Part shown: positions 1 to 6,366 of the stretch, piece after piece
Layout: each line of letters begins with the position of its first letter
How positions within the stretch are numbered: position 1 is the first letter of the stretch
Source of the DNA: RFPI01 sp964398195
GTDB lineage: Bacteria > Pseudomonadota > Gammaproteobacteria > Burkholderiales > Methylophilaceae
Length of the DNA stretch: 6,681 nucleotides
NCBI GenBank assembly: GCA_964398195.1
Contig: CAYNLW010000055.1
Location: forward strand, 1 to 6,681
Direction of reading: 5' to 3'
Translations under genes and position numbers: made by a program
Notes under the pieces: generated by a model
What the model saw: the letters and a program-made list of their open reading frames with translations, nothing else
Databases searched by the model: none
What the model was told of the DNA's origin: nothing

Positions 1-767
1 AACACAATCGCTTGTTGGTCGGTATATTCGCGCAACAAGGTCAGCAATTGGCTTTGTTTTTGTTTGCTATCGACCAGATAAATCTGTTGCGTAACATTGT
101 CATTGGTGGCATTGCTGCGCGCCACTTCTATCAGTTTCGGTTGCTGTAAAAAGGCTTCGGAGAGCTTTTTAATTTCATTGGAAAAAGTCGCCGAAAACAT
201 TAAATTCTGTCGCTGTTTAGGCAATAGTCCGAGAATGCGCTTGAGATCAGGCATAAAGCCCATATCCAACATACGATCCGCTTCGTCTAACACCAACACT
301 TGTACTTGATTGAGTTGCAAGGTGCGCTGTTCCACATGGTCTAGCAAACGTCCCGGTGTGGCCACCAGAATTTCCACACCACGCATTAGTTGCGGGGTTT
401 GTGTCTTAATATCTACGCCACCAAACACCACACAAGTGCGCAAGCCAGTAAATTCTGCATATTGCTTAATGCTATCTGCCACCTGTATCGCCAACTCGCG
501 GGTTGGCACCAGCACCAAAGCGCGTATCGGATGGCGTGCCGGTGATGCGCTGGTATTGGCGTGTGGCAATAATAATTGCAATAAAGGCAAGGAGAAGGCG
601 GCGGTTTTGCCGGTACCCGTTTGTGCGCCAGCCATTAAATCATGGCCGGCTAACACAGCGGGAATCGCTTCTACTTGGATAGGCGTAGGCTGATCATAGC
701 CCAGCTTTTGCAAGGCTTGCATCAGCGTTGCGTCTAGGTTCAGTGCAGAAAAGTGAGGGGCTTGCAT
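1..767 (-). CDS. DEAD-box RNA helicase, RhlE type (N-terminal part; runs off left edge)
   Basis: ATP-dependent RNA helicase; RhlE-type members remodel RNA during ribosome assembly or RNA decay in the cytoplasm. I translated 255 codons from the ATG at 767 with no stop before the window edge. Visible in order: Q-motif region GYDQPTPIQVEAIP (about 23-36), motif I AQTGTGKT (48-55), Ia PTREL (88-92), Ib TPGR (137-140), motif II DEAD (161-164) and motif III SAT (192-194). That is the complete first RecA-like domain. The sequence stops at the motif IV region (QAIV), so the second RecA domain and any tail lie outside the window. An AGGTGA lies about 11 nt upstream of the start, a slightly long spacing. 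It follows the other helicase gene by 27 bp on the same strand, and no separate promoter is evident, so co-transcription is likely. Family assignment is firm; the exact paralogue (RhlE, SrmB-like or other) cannot be fixed without the C-terminus. Confidence 0.93.
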   Translation of the reverse strand, partial: MQAPHFSALNLDATLMQALQKLGYDQPTPIQVEAIPAVLAGHDLMAGAQTGTGKTAAFSLPLLQLLLPHANTSASPARHPIRALVLVPTRELAIQVADSIKQYAEFTGLRTCVVFGGVDIKTQTPQLMRGVEILVATPGRLLDHVEQRTLQLNQVQVLVLDEADRMLDMGFMPDLKRILGLLPKQRQNLMFSATFSNEIKKLSEAFLQQPKLIEVARSNATNDNVTQQIYLVDSKQKQSQLLTLLREYTDQQAIV

Positions 768-794
768 TATTTCTAAATTCACCTGTTGCTAAGA

Positions 795-2411
795 TTAAGC
801 AAAACTGCGTCTAGCTTGGCGCGGCTTATCTTTGCCGGCAAAGCGTGAGTCAGATTTTTCAAACGGCGATTTGGCAAAAGCGGGTTTAGCAAAACCTGAT
901 GAATTAGCGCTAGATTTGCCAAATGGTTTGCCATTTTTGCCAGCTTTGTGTGGCGCTTGGCCAAATTCTGCTGGCTTATGATCCGCATGGCGTTTGCCAG
1001 CAGGCGCTTGTGGCATGGCTGACTTAGCCCATTCATGCGAGCTCAGACTATGATAGCCCTGCACTGGTTCAGCGCTTTTATTGCCATTGCCTTTAGCAAA
1101 ACCCTGCGCTTGACCTTGGCTTTGACCATGCCCTTGGCCTTGACCATAGCCTTGGCCATGACGCGCTTTGCTGGATTTGTGTGTGCGGTCGTTTCTAGTT
1201 TCATTGCGACCACGGCCAGCATTGCGGCCTTCGCCGCGACTTGCGCCAGCAGCTGGGCGTTTAGGTTCTAAACCAGCAATCACGCTAAATTCTAAGCGTT
1301 GGCCGGTATATTGTTCAATCTTGCGTATCTGATGTCTTTCCGCGCCGCTGGCGAAAGAGACTGCTACGCCGGTGTTGCCAGCACGGCCAGTACGACCGAT
1401 ACGGTGTACATAGTCTTCGGCAAACTTAGGTAAATCGTAATTGATCACATGGGTAATGCCATGCACATCAATACCACGCGCTGCCACATCAGTGGCTACC
1501 AACACCTTCACATCACCATGACGCAATTTGCTTAAGGTGCGATTGCGCGCGCCCTGTGTCATATCGCCATGCAAGGCGGCGGTTTTATGACCCGCCGCGT
1601 ATAAATCATCTGCCAACAAATCAGCGTGGCGTTTGGTTGAAGTAAATACAATGGCTTGATTCACTTCAGGGGAAATCAATAGATGCTCTAACAAGCGATT
1701 CTTGTGGTGCATATCATCGACCAAGTGCAAACGCTGTTCGATATTTTCATGTTTCTGCGTTTGTGGCGTTACTTCAATATATTTAGGTTCACGCAAGATT
1801 TGATTAGCGATGCGCTTGATATTGCTATCCAAGGTGGCGCTAAACAACAAGGTCTGGCGCTCGCCCGGCAAGGCCGCACAAATACGCTCAACGTCAGGCA
1901 TAAAGCCCATGTCCAACATTCTGTCGGCTTCGTCCAAAATCAACATTTGCAAGCGCGACATATCAATACGACCGCGTTCCATATGGTCTAGCAAACGACC
2001 TGGGGTAGCGACCAAGATATCTAGCGGTTGCGAAAGCAATTTGTTTTGTAATGGGTAAGGCATACCACCGACGATACTGACGGTGCGTGCCTTAATAAAT
2101 TTGCCGTATTTTCTGGCGGCTTCATTGACCTGCGCAGCTAATTCACGGGTAGGGGTTAATACTAAAATTCTTGGCCCACGGCTTTTATTGGGGTGTGGGG
2201 TAGCTAATAAATTCAGCGCAGGCAGAGTAAACGCGGCAGTTTTGCCGGTACCAGTTTGCGCTGAGGCCAACACATCGTGGCCGTCTAAAATCATCGGAAT
2301 CGCTTGTGCTTGGACTGGCGTCGCTTGGCTGTAACCAGCGCTAGCAACGGCGCGTAAAATAGATGGATGGAGTTGTAATTGGTCAAAATTGACCGGGTTT
2401 GTGGTGGTCAT
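795..2411 (-). CDS. rhlE: ATP-dependent RNA helicase RhlE, DEAD-box family
   Basis: A complete 538-residue DEAD-box helicase, expected to unwind or remodel RNA in the cytoplasm, with RhlE-like roles in ribosome maturation or RNA turnover. Motifs are intact: Q motif near GYSQATPVQAQAIP (26-39), I AQTGTGKT (51-58), Ia PTREL (87-91), Ib TPGR (136-139), II DEAD (160-163), III SAT (191-193), V ATDVAARGID (306-315) and VI HRIGRTGRAG (336-345). The core ends near residue 380. About 155 residues of basic low-complexity tail follow, with an RG-rich stretch (391-406), a Gly/Gln repeat (419-437) and FAK/FxKS repeats (497-527). The ATG at 2411 is chosen because AAGGA lies about 8 nt upstream. It is first in a minus-strand operon with a second helicase 27 bp downstream, and it is probably driven by the promoter at 2679-2706 through a leader of about 260 nt. 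The symbol rests on motif and core similarity; other RhlE-clade names are possible. Confidence 0.95.
   Translation of the reverse strand: MTTTNPVNFDQLQLHPSILRAVASAGYSQATPVQAQAIPMILDGHDVLASAQTGTGKTAAFTLPALNLLATPHPNKSRGPRILVLTPTRELAAQVNEAARKYGKFIKARTVSIVGGMPYPLQNKLLSQPLDILVATPGRLLDHMERGRIDMSRLQMLILDEADRMLDMGFMPDVERICAALPGERQTLLFSATLDSNIKRIANQILREPKYIEVTPQTQKHENIEQRLHLVDDMHHKNRLLEHLLISPEVNQAIVFTSTKRHADLLADDLYAAGHKTAALHGDMTQGARNRTLSKLRHGDVKVLVATDVAARGIDVHGITHVINYDLPKFAEDYVHRIGRTGRAGNTGVAVSFASGAERHQIRKIEQYTGQRLEFSVIAGLEPKRPAAGASRGEGRNAGRGRNETRNDRTHKSSKARHGQGYGQGQGHGQSQGQAQGFAKGNGNKSAEPVQGYHSLSSHEWAKSAMPQAPAGKRHADHKPAEFGQAPHKAGKNGKPFGKSSANSSGFAKPAFAKSPFEKSDSRFAGKDKPRQARRSFA
1101..1157 (-). repeat. 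Imperfect 18-bp tandem repeat encoding a Gly/Gln tract
   Basis: On the plus strand the unit ccttggctttgaccatgc at 1114-1131 recurs with small changes at 1132-1150, and partly at 1151-1162. Read on the minus strand inside rhlE it encodes alternating G-Q with interspersed Y, H, S and A (residues about 419-437). This is an in-frame coding repeat in the disordered tail, so its length may vary between strains. It is not a CRISPR or mobile repeat. Confidence 0.7.
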
Positions 2412-2672
2412 GCAATATCCTTAATCAAACAAAAATAACAGCGCAAGCAGGCATCAATCGTGGCAATCAAGCACAGCAAAAGCTGGACTTGTATCCACAA
2501 TCATCAGCGCAAACATCGAATTCGGTAAGAAAAAGATATACCGGCGCACGGAGTTCATCACAGCCGCTAACCAGTCTAAAAATGAAAGCCACCTAATTAC
2601 ACGGGCTTTGGAGGGCTAGGGCAAATAACGTCGGTTCGCGCTGGCTAAACAACCCGCCAGCCACAAACAAGA
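2412..2672 (-). promoter_or_regulatory. Predicted long 5' leader of the rhlE operon
   Basis: If transcription starts about 7 nt after the -10 box at 2679-2684, the mRNA has roughly 260 untranslated nt before the rhlE ATG. The RNA begins with a potential 6-bp stem (GCTGGC/GCCAGC, plus positions 2640-2645 and 2656-2661) with a 10-nt loop. A small hairpin (4-bp stem, AAAA loop on the plus strand) is at 2474-2485. I recognise no known riboswitch or cold-box motif, and no convincing intrinsic terminator within it. Long leaders on RNA helicase or cold-shock mRNAs often carry post-transcriptional control, but that role is inference here. Confidence 0.45.
2640..2661 (-). other. Potential stem-loop at the start of the rhlE leader
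   Basis: GCTGGC at 2640-2645 and GCCAGC at 2656-2661 are perfect inverted repeats separated by 10 nt. On the minus-strand transcript they would form a 6-bp, GC-rich hairpin about 11 nt from the predicted 5' end. No U-run follows, so it is not a terminator. A 5'-end stabilising hairpin is one possible role. Confidence 0.35.
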
Positions 2673-2678
2673 GCCGGC

Positions 2679-2706
2679 AGTATAGCGATATGTCAGCATA
2701 TGTCAA
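2679..2706 (-). promoter_or_regulatory. Sigma70-type promoter for the rhlE operon
   Basis: On the minus strand there is a perfect -35 TTGACA (plus 2701-2706), a 16-bp spacer (2685-2700) and a -10 TATACT (plus 2679-2684), five of six consensus bases. This is the strongest promoter match I see in the window. It points at rhlE, with a predicted start near 2672. The octamer ATATGTCA occurs twice in the same DNA (2688-2695 and 2698-2705), overlapping the spacer and -35, 10 bp apart. Confidence 0.72.
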
Positions 2707-2768
2707 AGTAAATAATGTTAATCAGATGTAATTTAAGCCACAGCGACCAAGGTTATCTAAATCAGTTG

Positions 2769-2777
2769 TGGTAAAAT
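2769..2777 (+). promoter_or_regulatory. Extended -10 promoter for typA
   Basis: TGGTAAAAT at 2769-2777 is an extended -10 element (TGn followed by TAAAAT, five of six consensus). The region 16-18 bp upstream (about 2748-2755) has no good -35, as expected for extended -10 promoters. The predicted start near 2784 gives a leader of about 75 nt before typA. It lies about 110 bp from, and diverges from, the rhlE start site. Confidence 0.55.
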
Positions 2778-2858
2778 CGCCGCCTTTTGCACAGCCTAGA
2801 AGTTGCTAATCCAGCATAGACGGCGGTGCAGTTGAAGTCACTTTAAAACGGAAATCTC

Positions 2859-4688
2859 ATGTCCTCCCCATCTCATATGCCTAGAAATTTAAGAAATATC
2901 GCCATTATTGCTCACGTTGACCACGGCAAAACCACCATGGTGGATAAGTTGTTGCAACAATCCGGCACTTTTGCCGCCCACCAAACGGTATCCGAACGCG
3001 TGATGGATTCCAATGATTTGGAAAAAGAGCGTGGCATTACGATTTTGGCGAAAAACACCGCAGTTAATTTCGAAGGCACCCATATCAATATCGTGGACAC
3101 CCCAGGACACGCAGACTTCGGTGGCGAAGTAGAGCGCGTATTGGGCATGGTGGACGGGGTATTGTTATTAGTCGATGCGGTGGAAGGACCGATGCCGCAA
3201 ACCCGCTTTGTCACTAAGAAAGCCTTGGCGCAAGGCTTAAAACCTATCGTGGTGATTAATAAGGTGGATAGACCGGGCGCGCGCACCGATTGGGTGATCA
3301 ATCAAACCTTTGATTTATTCGCCAATTTAGGGGCTACTGACGAACAATTAGATTTTCCTGTGGTATTTGCCTCCGCACTAAATGGCTTTGCTACTTTAGA
3401 TATCAAACAACCTTCTAGCGATATGCGCCCTTTGTTTGAAACTATACTGAAGCATGTAGAGCCGCCTAAAGGCGATAGCCAAGCGCCATTGCAATTGCAA
3501 ATATCCGCTTTGGATTACTCCAGCTATACCGGCAGACTAGGCGTTGGTCGCATTAGAAACGGCCGCATCAAACCCGGCCAAGTGGTGGTGGTGATGAACG
3601 GTGATCAAAGCATAGGCCAAGGTCGTATCAATCAAGTATTAGGTTTTGCCGGCTTAGAGCGTGTGCCAGTGGAGCAAGCGGAAGCGGGCGATATCGTGAT
3701 TATTTCTGGCCTAGAAGAAATCGGCATAGGCGTTACCATTGCCGATAAAGATAGCCCAGTGGGCTTGCCTCTGATGGCAGTAGATGAGCCAACCTTAACC
3801 ATGGACTTTATGGTCAATTCCTCACCATTAGCCGGCACCGAGGGCAAGTTTGTTACCAGCCGTCAGATTCGCGATCGTTTGCAAAAAGAATTGCTGGTGA
3901 ATGTGGCTTTGCGTGTAGAAGATACCAATGACGCCGATGTGTTCCGTGTGTCTGGTCGTGGTGAATTGCACTTGACTATTTTATTAGAGAATATGCGCCG
4001 CGAAGGCTTTGAAGTGGCGGTGGGTAAGCCGCGTGTGGTGTATAGAGAAATCGACGGACAGCGTTGTGAGCCCTATGAAATTTTGACTGTGGACGTAGAA
4101 GACGACACACAAGGCGCGGTGATGGAAGAATTAGGCCGGCGCCGTGGCGAGTTGCAAAATATGGAATCCGATGGTAATGGTCGTACCCGTTTGGAATACA
4201 AAATTCCTGCGCGAGGTTTGATTGGCTTTCAGAGCGAGTTTTTGACCATGACCCGTGGCACTGGCTTGATGGCGCATATCTTTGATGAATATGCAGCAGT
4301 GAAACCAGATATGCCGGGACGCCGCAATGGGGTGCTGATATCTGCTGAACATGGTGAAGCGGTGGCATACGCCTTATGGAAGTTGCAAGAGCGTGGTCGT
4401 ATGTTTGTATCGCCCGGTGAAAAGCTATACGAAGGCATGATTATTGGCATTCATAGCCGTGACAATGACTTAATCGTCAACCCGATTAAGGGCAAGCAAC
4501 TCACCAATGTGCGTGCTTCTGGAACCGACGAAGCGGTGCGTTTGGTGCCGCCTGTGCAATTAACGCTGGAGTCAGCGGTAGAATTTATCGATGACGATGA
4601 ATTGGTAGAAATCACCCCTAAGACCATACGCTTGCGCAAACGCCATTTATTGGAACACGAGCGTAAACGCGCCGCTAAAGAGGATTAA
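2859..4688 (+). CDS. typA: Ribosome-associated translational GTPase TypA/BipA
   Basis: GTPase of the EF-G/LepA superfamily that binds the ribosome and, in E. coli, is needed for efficient 50S assembly and growth at low temperature. Its 609 residues match the usual length of about 607. Visible: G1 AHVDHGKT (18-25), switch region ERGITI (57-62), G3 DTPGH (80-84), G4 NKVD (134-137) and G5 SAL (172-174). A domain II beta-barrel (about 210-300), an EF-G III-like domain (about 307-390, with SGRGELHL at 365-372), an EF-G V-like domain (about 403-485) and the TypA-specific C-terminal domain (about 487-609, with GRRNGVLIS and YEGMIIG) follow. The ATG at 2859 is preceded by GGAAA with 6-nt spacing from GGA. 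A second in-frame ATG at 2877 (MPRNLRN) matches the usual short family N-terminus better but has no Shine-Dalgarno. An extended -10 promoter lies upstream at 2769-2777. I see no terminator after the gene. Confidence 0.98.
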   Translation: MSSPSHMPRNLRNIAIIAHVDHGKTTMVDKLLQQSGTFAAHQTVSERVMDSNDLEKERGITILAKNTAVNFEGTHINIVDTPGHADFGGEVERVLGMVDGVLLLVDAVEGPMPQTRFVTKKALAQGLKPIVVINKVDRPGARTDWVINQTFDLFANLGATDEQLDFPVVFASALNGFATLDIKQPSSDMRPLFETILKHVEPPKGDSQAPLQLQISALDYSSYTGRLGVGRIRNGRIKPGQVVVVMNGDQSIGQGRINQVLGFAGLERVPVEQAEAGDIVIISGLEEIGIGVTIADKDSPVGLPLMAVDEPTLTMDFMVNSSPLAGTEGKFVTSRQIRDRLQKELLVNVALRVEDTNDADVFRVSGRGELHLTILLENMRREGFEVAVGKPRVVYREIDGQRCEPYEILTVDVEDDTQGAVMEELGRRRGELQNMESDGNGRTRLEYKIPARGLIGFQSEFLTMTRGTGLMAHIFDEYAAVKPDMPGRRNGVLISAEHGEAVAYALWKLQERGRMFVSPGEKLYEGMIIGIHSRDNDLIVNPIKGKQLTNVRASGTDEAVRLVPPVQLTLESAVEFIDDDELVEITPKTIRLRKRHLLEHERKRAAKED

Positions 4689-4716
4689 GCGCCTTTATCG
4701 CCAGCATGGCAGTCGC

Positions 4717-4722
4717 TACAAT
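4717..4722 (+). promoter_or_regulatory. Possible -10 box ahead of the DUF302 gene
   Basis: TACAAT at 4717-4722 resembles a sigma70 -10 box and would start transcription about 40 nt before the ATG at 4768. The matching -35 position (TTTATC, 4694-4699) is poor. Because no terminator separates typA from the next gene, read-through from typA is an equally good explanation. Confidence 0.28.
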
Positions 4723-4767
4723 AGGGGATAGTTTTTCTCGTTGAAGTATTGTTACGCTGGAGTGATC

Positions 4768-5271
4768 ATGAAAATCTTAGCTAAGCCTGTTCTCGCCGCC
4801 TGCCTGCTTATCGCGCTCAGCAGCGCTGCGCAGGCTGACAAGCCACTGCCGGCAGTGAATCCTAATAATGGCATTTACGAAGTGGCAGTCGAGCCTGGCG
4901 TAAGTTACGACGATGTGGTGACCAGCTTAAAAGTGATTTCCGAAGGCCTTAACTTTGTTAATCCAGCCAATTTCCCCATAGGCGATCATATGAAGCAGCG
5001 CGGCTTAACCCCGCAAGTGCTAGAAACGCGCAGCTTTTGCAATCTAGGCTTAGGCACAGAAATCTTTCTAGACCATCCGGAATTTGTCGTATTCGCGCCA
5101 TGCCGCATCGGTATTTATACCCGCGATGGGCAATTATATTTAGCCCTAGCCCGACCAACTTATGATTTAAAAAACATAGCCCACCCCACCCCACGCGCCA
5201 TTCAAGCGGCACAGGAATTGGAAAAGGTGCTGCTAGAAATTATCGCCAAAGCGCGTAAGGGAGAGATTTAA
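4768..5271 (+). CDS. Secreted DUF302-domain protein of unknown function
   Basis: A 167-residue protein with a clear Sec signal peptide: basic start MKILAK, hydrophobic core, and AQA before Asp24 as the likely signal peptidase I site. The mature protein of about 144 residues resembles the DUF302 fold: SLKVISEGLNFV (53-64), NPANFPIGDHM (65-75), an acidic-hydrophobic segment ending in FVVFAPCRIGIY (106-117), then LYLALARPTYDL (123-134). It has two cysteines, Cys91 (RSFCN) and Cys112 (APCR), which could pair or bind a ligand in the periplasm. The biochemical role of DUF302 proteins is not established and I assign none. The ATG at 4768 is preferred over an upstream in-frame TTG at 4741 because GGAG (4759-4762) sits 5 nt upstream and the signal peptide then starts cleanly. 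The next gene follows closely, with its likely ribosome site inside this gene's 3' end. Confidence 0.85.
   Translation: MKILAKPVLAACLLIALSSAAQADKPLPAVNPNNGIYEVAVEPGVSYDDVVTSLKVISEGLNFVNPANFPIGDHMKQRGLTPQVLETRSFCNLGLGTEIFLDHPEFVVFAPCRIGIYTRDGQLYLALARPTYDLKNIAHPTPRAIQAAQELEKVLLEIIAKARKGEI
5257..5265 (+). promoter_or_regulatory. Shine-Dalgarno for the yigZ-like gene, inside the DUF302 gene end
   Basis: AAGGGAGAG is a good Shine-Dalgarno, with core GGAG at 5260-5263. It lies in the last codons of the DUF302 gene, suggesting translational coupling. The codon at normal spacing (9 nt from the core) in the yigZ frame is ATC at 5273. The nearest usual start codon, TTG at 5288, is 24 nt from the core, too far for normal use. 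Confidence 0.6.
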
Positions 5272-5287
5272 AATCGCTTACACCTGC

Positions 5288-5848
5288 TTGAATCAGGCTG
5301 CTACAGCCGAGCAAACCATCAACAAATCCCGTTTTATCGCTTATGCCGCTTACTGCGCCGATGAAGCTGCTGTGGCGCAAATGTTGCGTGCCGTGGCCGC
5401 AAAACATGCCAGCGCCAGCCACTTAGCCTATGCCTATCGAGTGAAAACCAGCAGCGGTGTGATACAGCGCTTTAGCGACGCTGGCGAGCCCTCTGGTACA
5501 GCAGGAAAGCCTATCCTGCAATTAATCGAAGGGCGCGATTTAATGAATATTGCCGTTGGGGTAATCCGCTATTACGGCGGCATCAATCTAGGCACTGGCG
5601 GCTTGGCCAGAGCTTATGGCGGCACCGCCAAGCTGGCGATAGAGGCGGCTGGGATAGGCGAGTTAATCGAAATGCAACGCATCTATTTGCAACTGCCTTT
5701 TAATCAGCTGGATTACTTTAGCCGCGAATGTCAAAAACTAGGTGGCAGTATTATCAGCAAGCAATTTTCTGATGCGGTGGAAGTGGAAGCAGAGCTGCCG
5801 CAACAGCATGCGGCAGGCTTGTTACAACGATTTACTGGGCCAGTCTAA
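5288..5848 (+). CDS. yigZ: YigZ/IMPACT-family (UPF0029) protein, start uncertain
   Basis: Member of the YigZ/YvyE/IMPACT family. Eukaryotic IMPACT modulates translation control through GCN1; the bacterial role is not settled. Signature blocks, numbered from the TTG: KSRFIA (13-18), DAGEPSGTAGKP (64-75), and the hallmark GVIRYYGGINLGTGGLARAYG (91-111), whose first part is the UPF0029 core. A smaller C-terminal domain follows (about 130-186). At 186 residues it is slightly shorter than E. coli YigZ (about 204), mostly at the ends. The coordinates use the only standard start codon, TTG at 5288. However, the open frame continues upstream to 5237 with no ATG, GTG or TTG. Translation from ATC at 5273 would give IAYTCLNQ, which resembles the usual family N-terminus (M-x-Y-T), and it has a good Shine-Dalgarno. 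The true start may therefore be 5273. It is probably co-transcribed with the DUF302 gene. Confidence 0.93.
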   Translation: MNQAATAEQTINKSRFIAYAAYCADEAAVAQMLRAVAAKHASASHLAYAYRVKTSSGVIQRFSDAGEPSGTAGKPILQLIEGRDLMNIAVGVIRYYGGINLGTGGLARAYGGTAKLAIEAAGIGELIEMQRIYLQLPFNQLDYFSRECQKLGGSIISKQFSDAVEVEAELPQQHAAGLLQRFTGPV

Positions 5849-5856
5849 TAGGCGCT

Positions 5857-6366
5857 TTAGTGATGGTCGTAAATTAATTTATCGGTGTCAAAGCCCATTT
5901 CTTTGGCACGCGCAATCAATTGCTGCTTGATGATGTAGGGCATCTGCGGTGAGCGCGCAATAATCCATAAATAATCCTTGCCGCCTGTCACCATGGCCCA
6001 TTCATAGTTATTTTTATCCAAGGCAATAATGTTATAAGCGCCATAAAACGGCCAAAAGAAACTCACTTTCAGTCTGCCGATATCCGGTGTTTTAACAAAA
6101 TAGGCTTTGCCCTCGGCTTGTTCCAATTTATTGGTTTTGATATTTAAACCGCGATTAATCACCTTCATGCCACCATCATCGCGCAAGCTATATTCCGCTG
6201 ACACTTTATCCAAATCTTTTTGGAAGCTATGGTCAAAGCGCGCGATTTCATACCAAGTGCCTAAATAGCGATTGATATCAAATCCAGTCACCGAAGGGTA
6301 TTTATCCGCGTCATCGGCAAAGCAATGCAAGCTAATGAATAACAGCACTAGCAATATTTTTTTCAT
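5857..6366 (-). CDS. blc: Blc-type bacterial lipocalin
   Basis: A 169-residue lipocalin of the Blc/apolipoprotein D group; in E. coli Blc is an outer-membrane lipoprotein that binds lysophospholipids or fatty acids. Visible: an N-terminal signal segment (about 1-17), the lipocalin GxW block LGTWYEIARF (35-44), YSLRDDGGMKVINRG (59-73), EGKAYF (85-90), VSFFWPFYGAYNIIALD (101-117), and the DYLWIIAR block (131-138) carrying the conserved Arg. The mature barrel is complete. The only early Cys is Cys15 in SLHCFA, with His before it and Ser at -3, which is not a normal lipobox. Cleavage after CFA (residue 17) by signal peptidase I, giving a soluble periplasmic form, seems more likely. Start choice is firm: AGGAG lies 7 nt before the ATG. 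It converges with the yigZ-like gene, with stops 8 bp apart, and lies 48 bp after the rsuA-like gene on the same strand, so it may share that transcript. Confidence 0.95.
   Translation of the reverse strand: MKKILLVLLFISLHCFADDADKYPSVTGFDINRYLGTWYEIARFDHSFQKDLDKVSAEYSLRDDGGMKVINRGLNIKTNKLEQAEGKAYFVKTPDIGRLKVSFFWPFYGAYNIIALDKNNYEWAMVTGGKDYLWIIARSPQMPYIIKQQLIARAKEMGFDTDKLIYDHH

Noticed and set aside
1101..1162. CRISPR-like or intergenic repeat
   Set aside because: The repeats are adjacent with no spacers, in frame, and encode the Gly/Gln tail of RhlE.
2399..2596. Plus-strand 65-residue open frame across the rhlE start and leader
   Set aside because: It overlaps the helicase start on the other strand, has no recognisable domain or ribosome site, and a low-complexity composition; better explained as chance.
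2590..2635. G-tract cluster that might form a G-quadruplex
   Set aside because: Only three short GGG runs are present with uneven spacing; four are needed for a standard intramolecular structure.
2780..2826. CCGCC/GGCGG hairpin in the typA leader
   Set aside because: The left arm lies at or upstream of the predicted transcription start near 2784, so it would probably not be in the RNA.
4689..4740. Intrinsic terminator after typA
   Set aside because: There is only a 4-bp GCCA/TGGC stem (about 4700-4710), and the T-run at 4731-4735 is about 20 nt away from it.
4741..4767. TTG start at 4741 for the DUF302 gene
   Set aside because: No Shine-Dalgarno at the right distance, and it would put nine extra residues before a clean signal peptide; the ATG at 4768 has GGAG 5 nt upstream.
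4789..4800. LAAC lipobox-like motif in the DUF302 signal peptide
   Set aside because: The Cys is residue 11, with the hydrophobic core lying mostly after it, so lipoprotein processing there is unlikely; the AQA site at residue 23 fits better.
5833..5843. Palindrome ACTGGGCCAGT as a terminator for the convergent genes
   Set aside because: The stem is only about 4 bp, lies within coding sequence, and no T-run follows on either strand.
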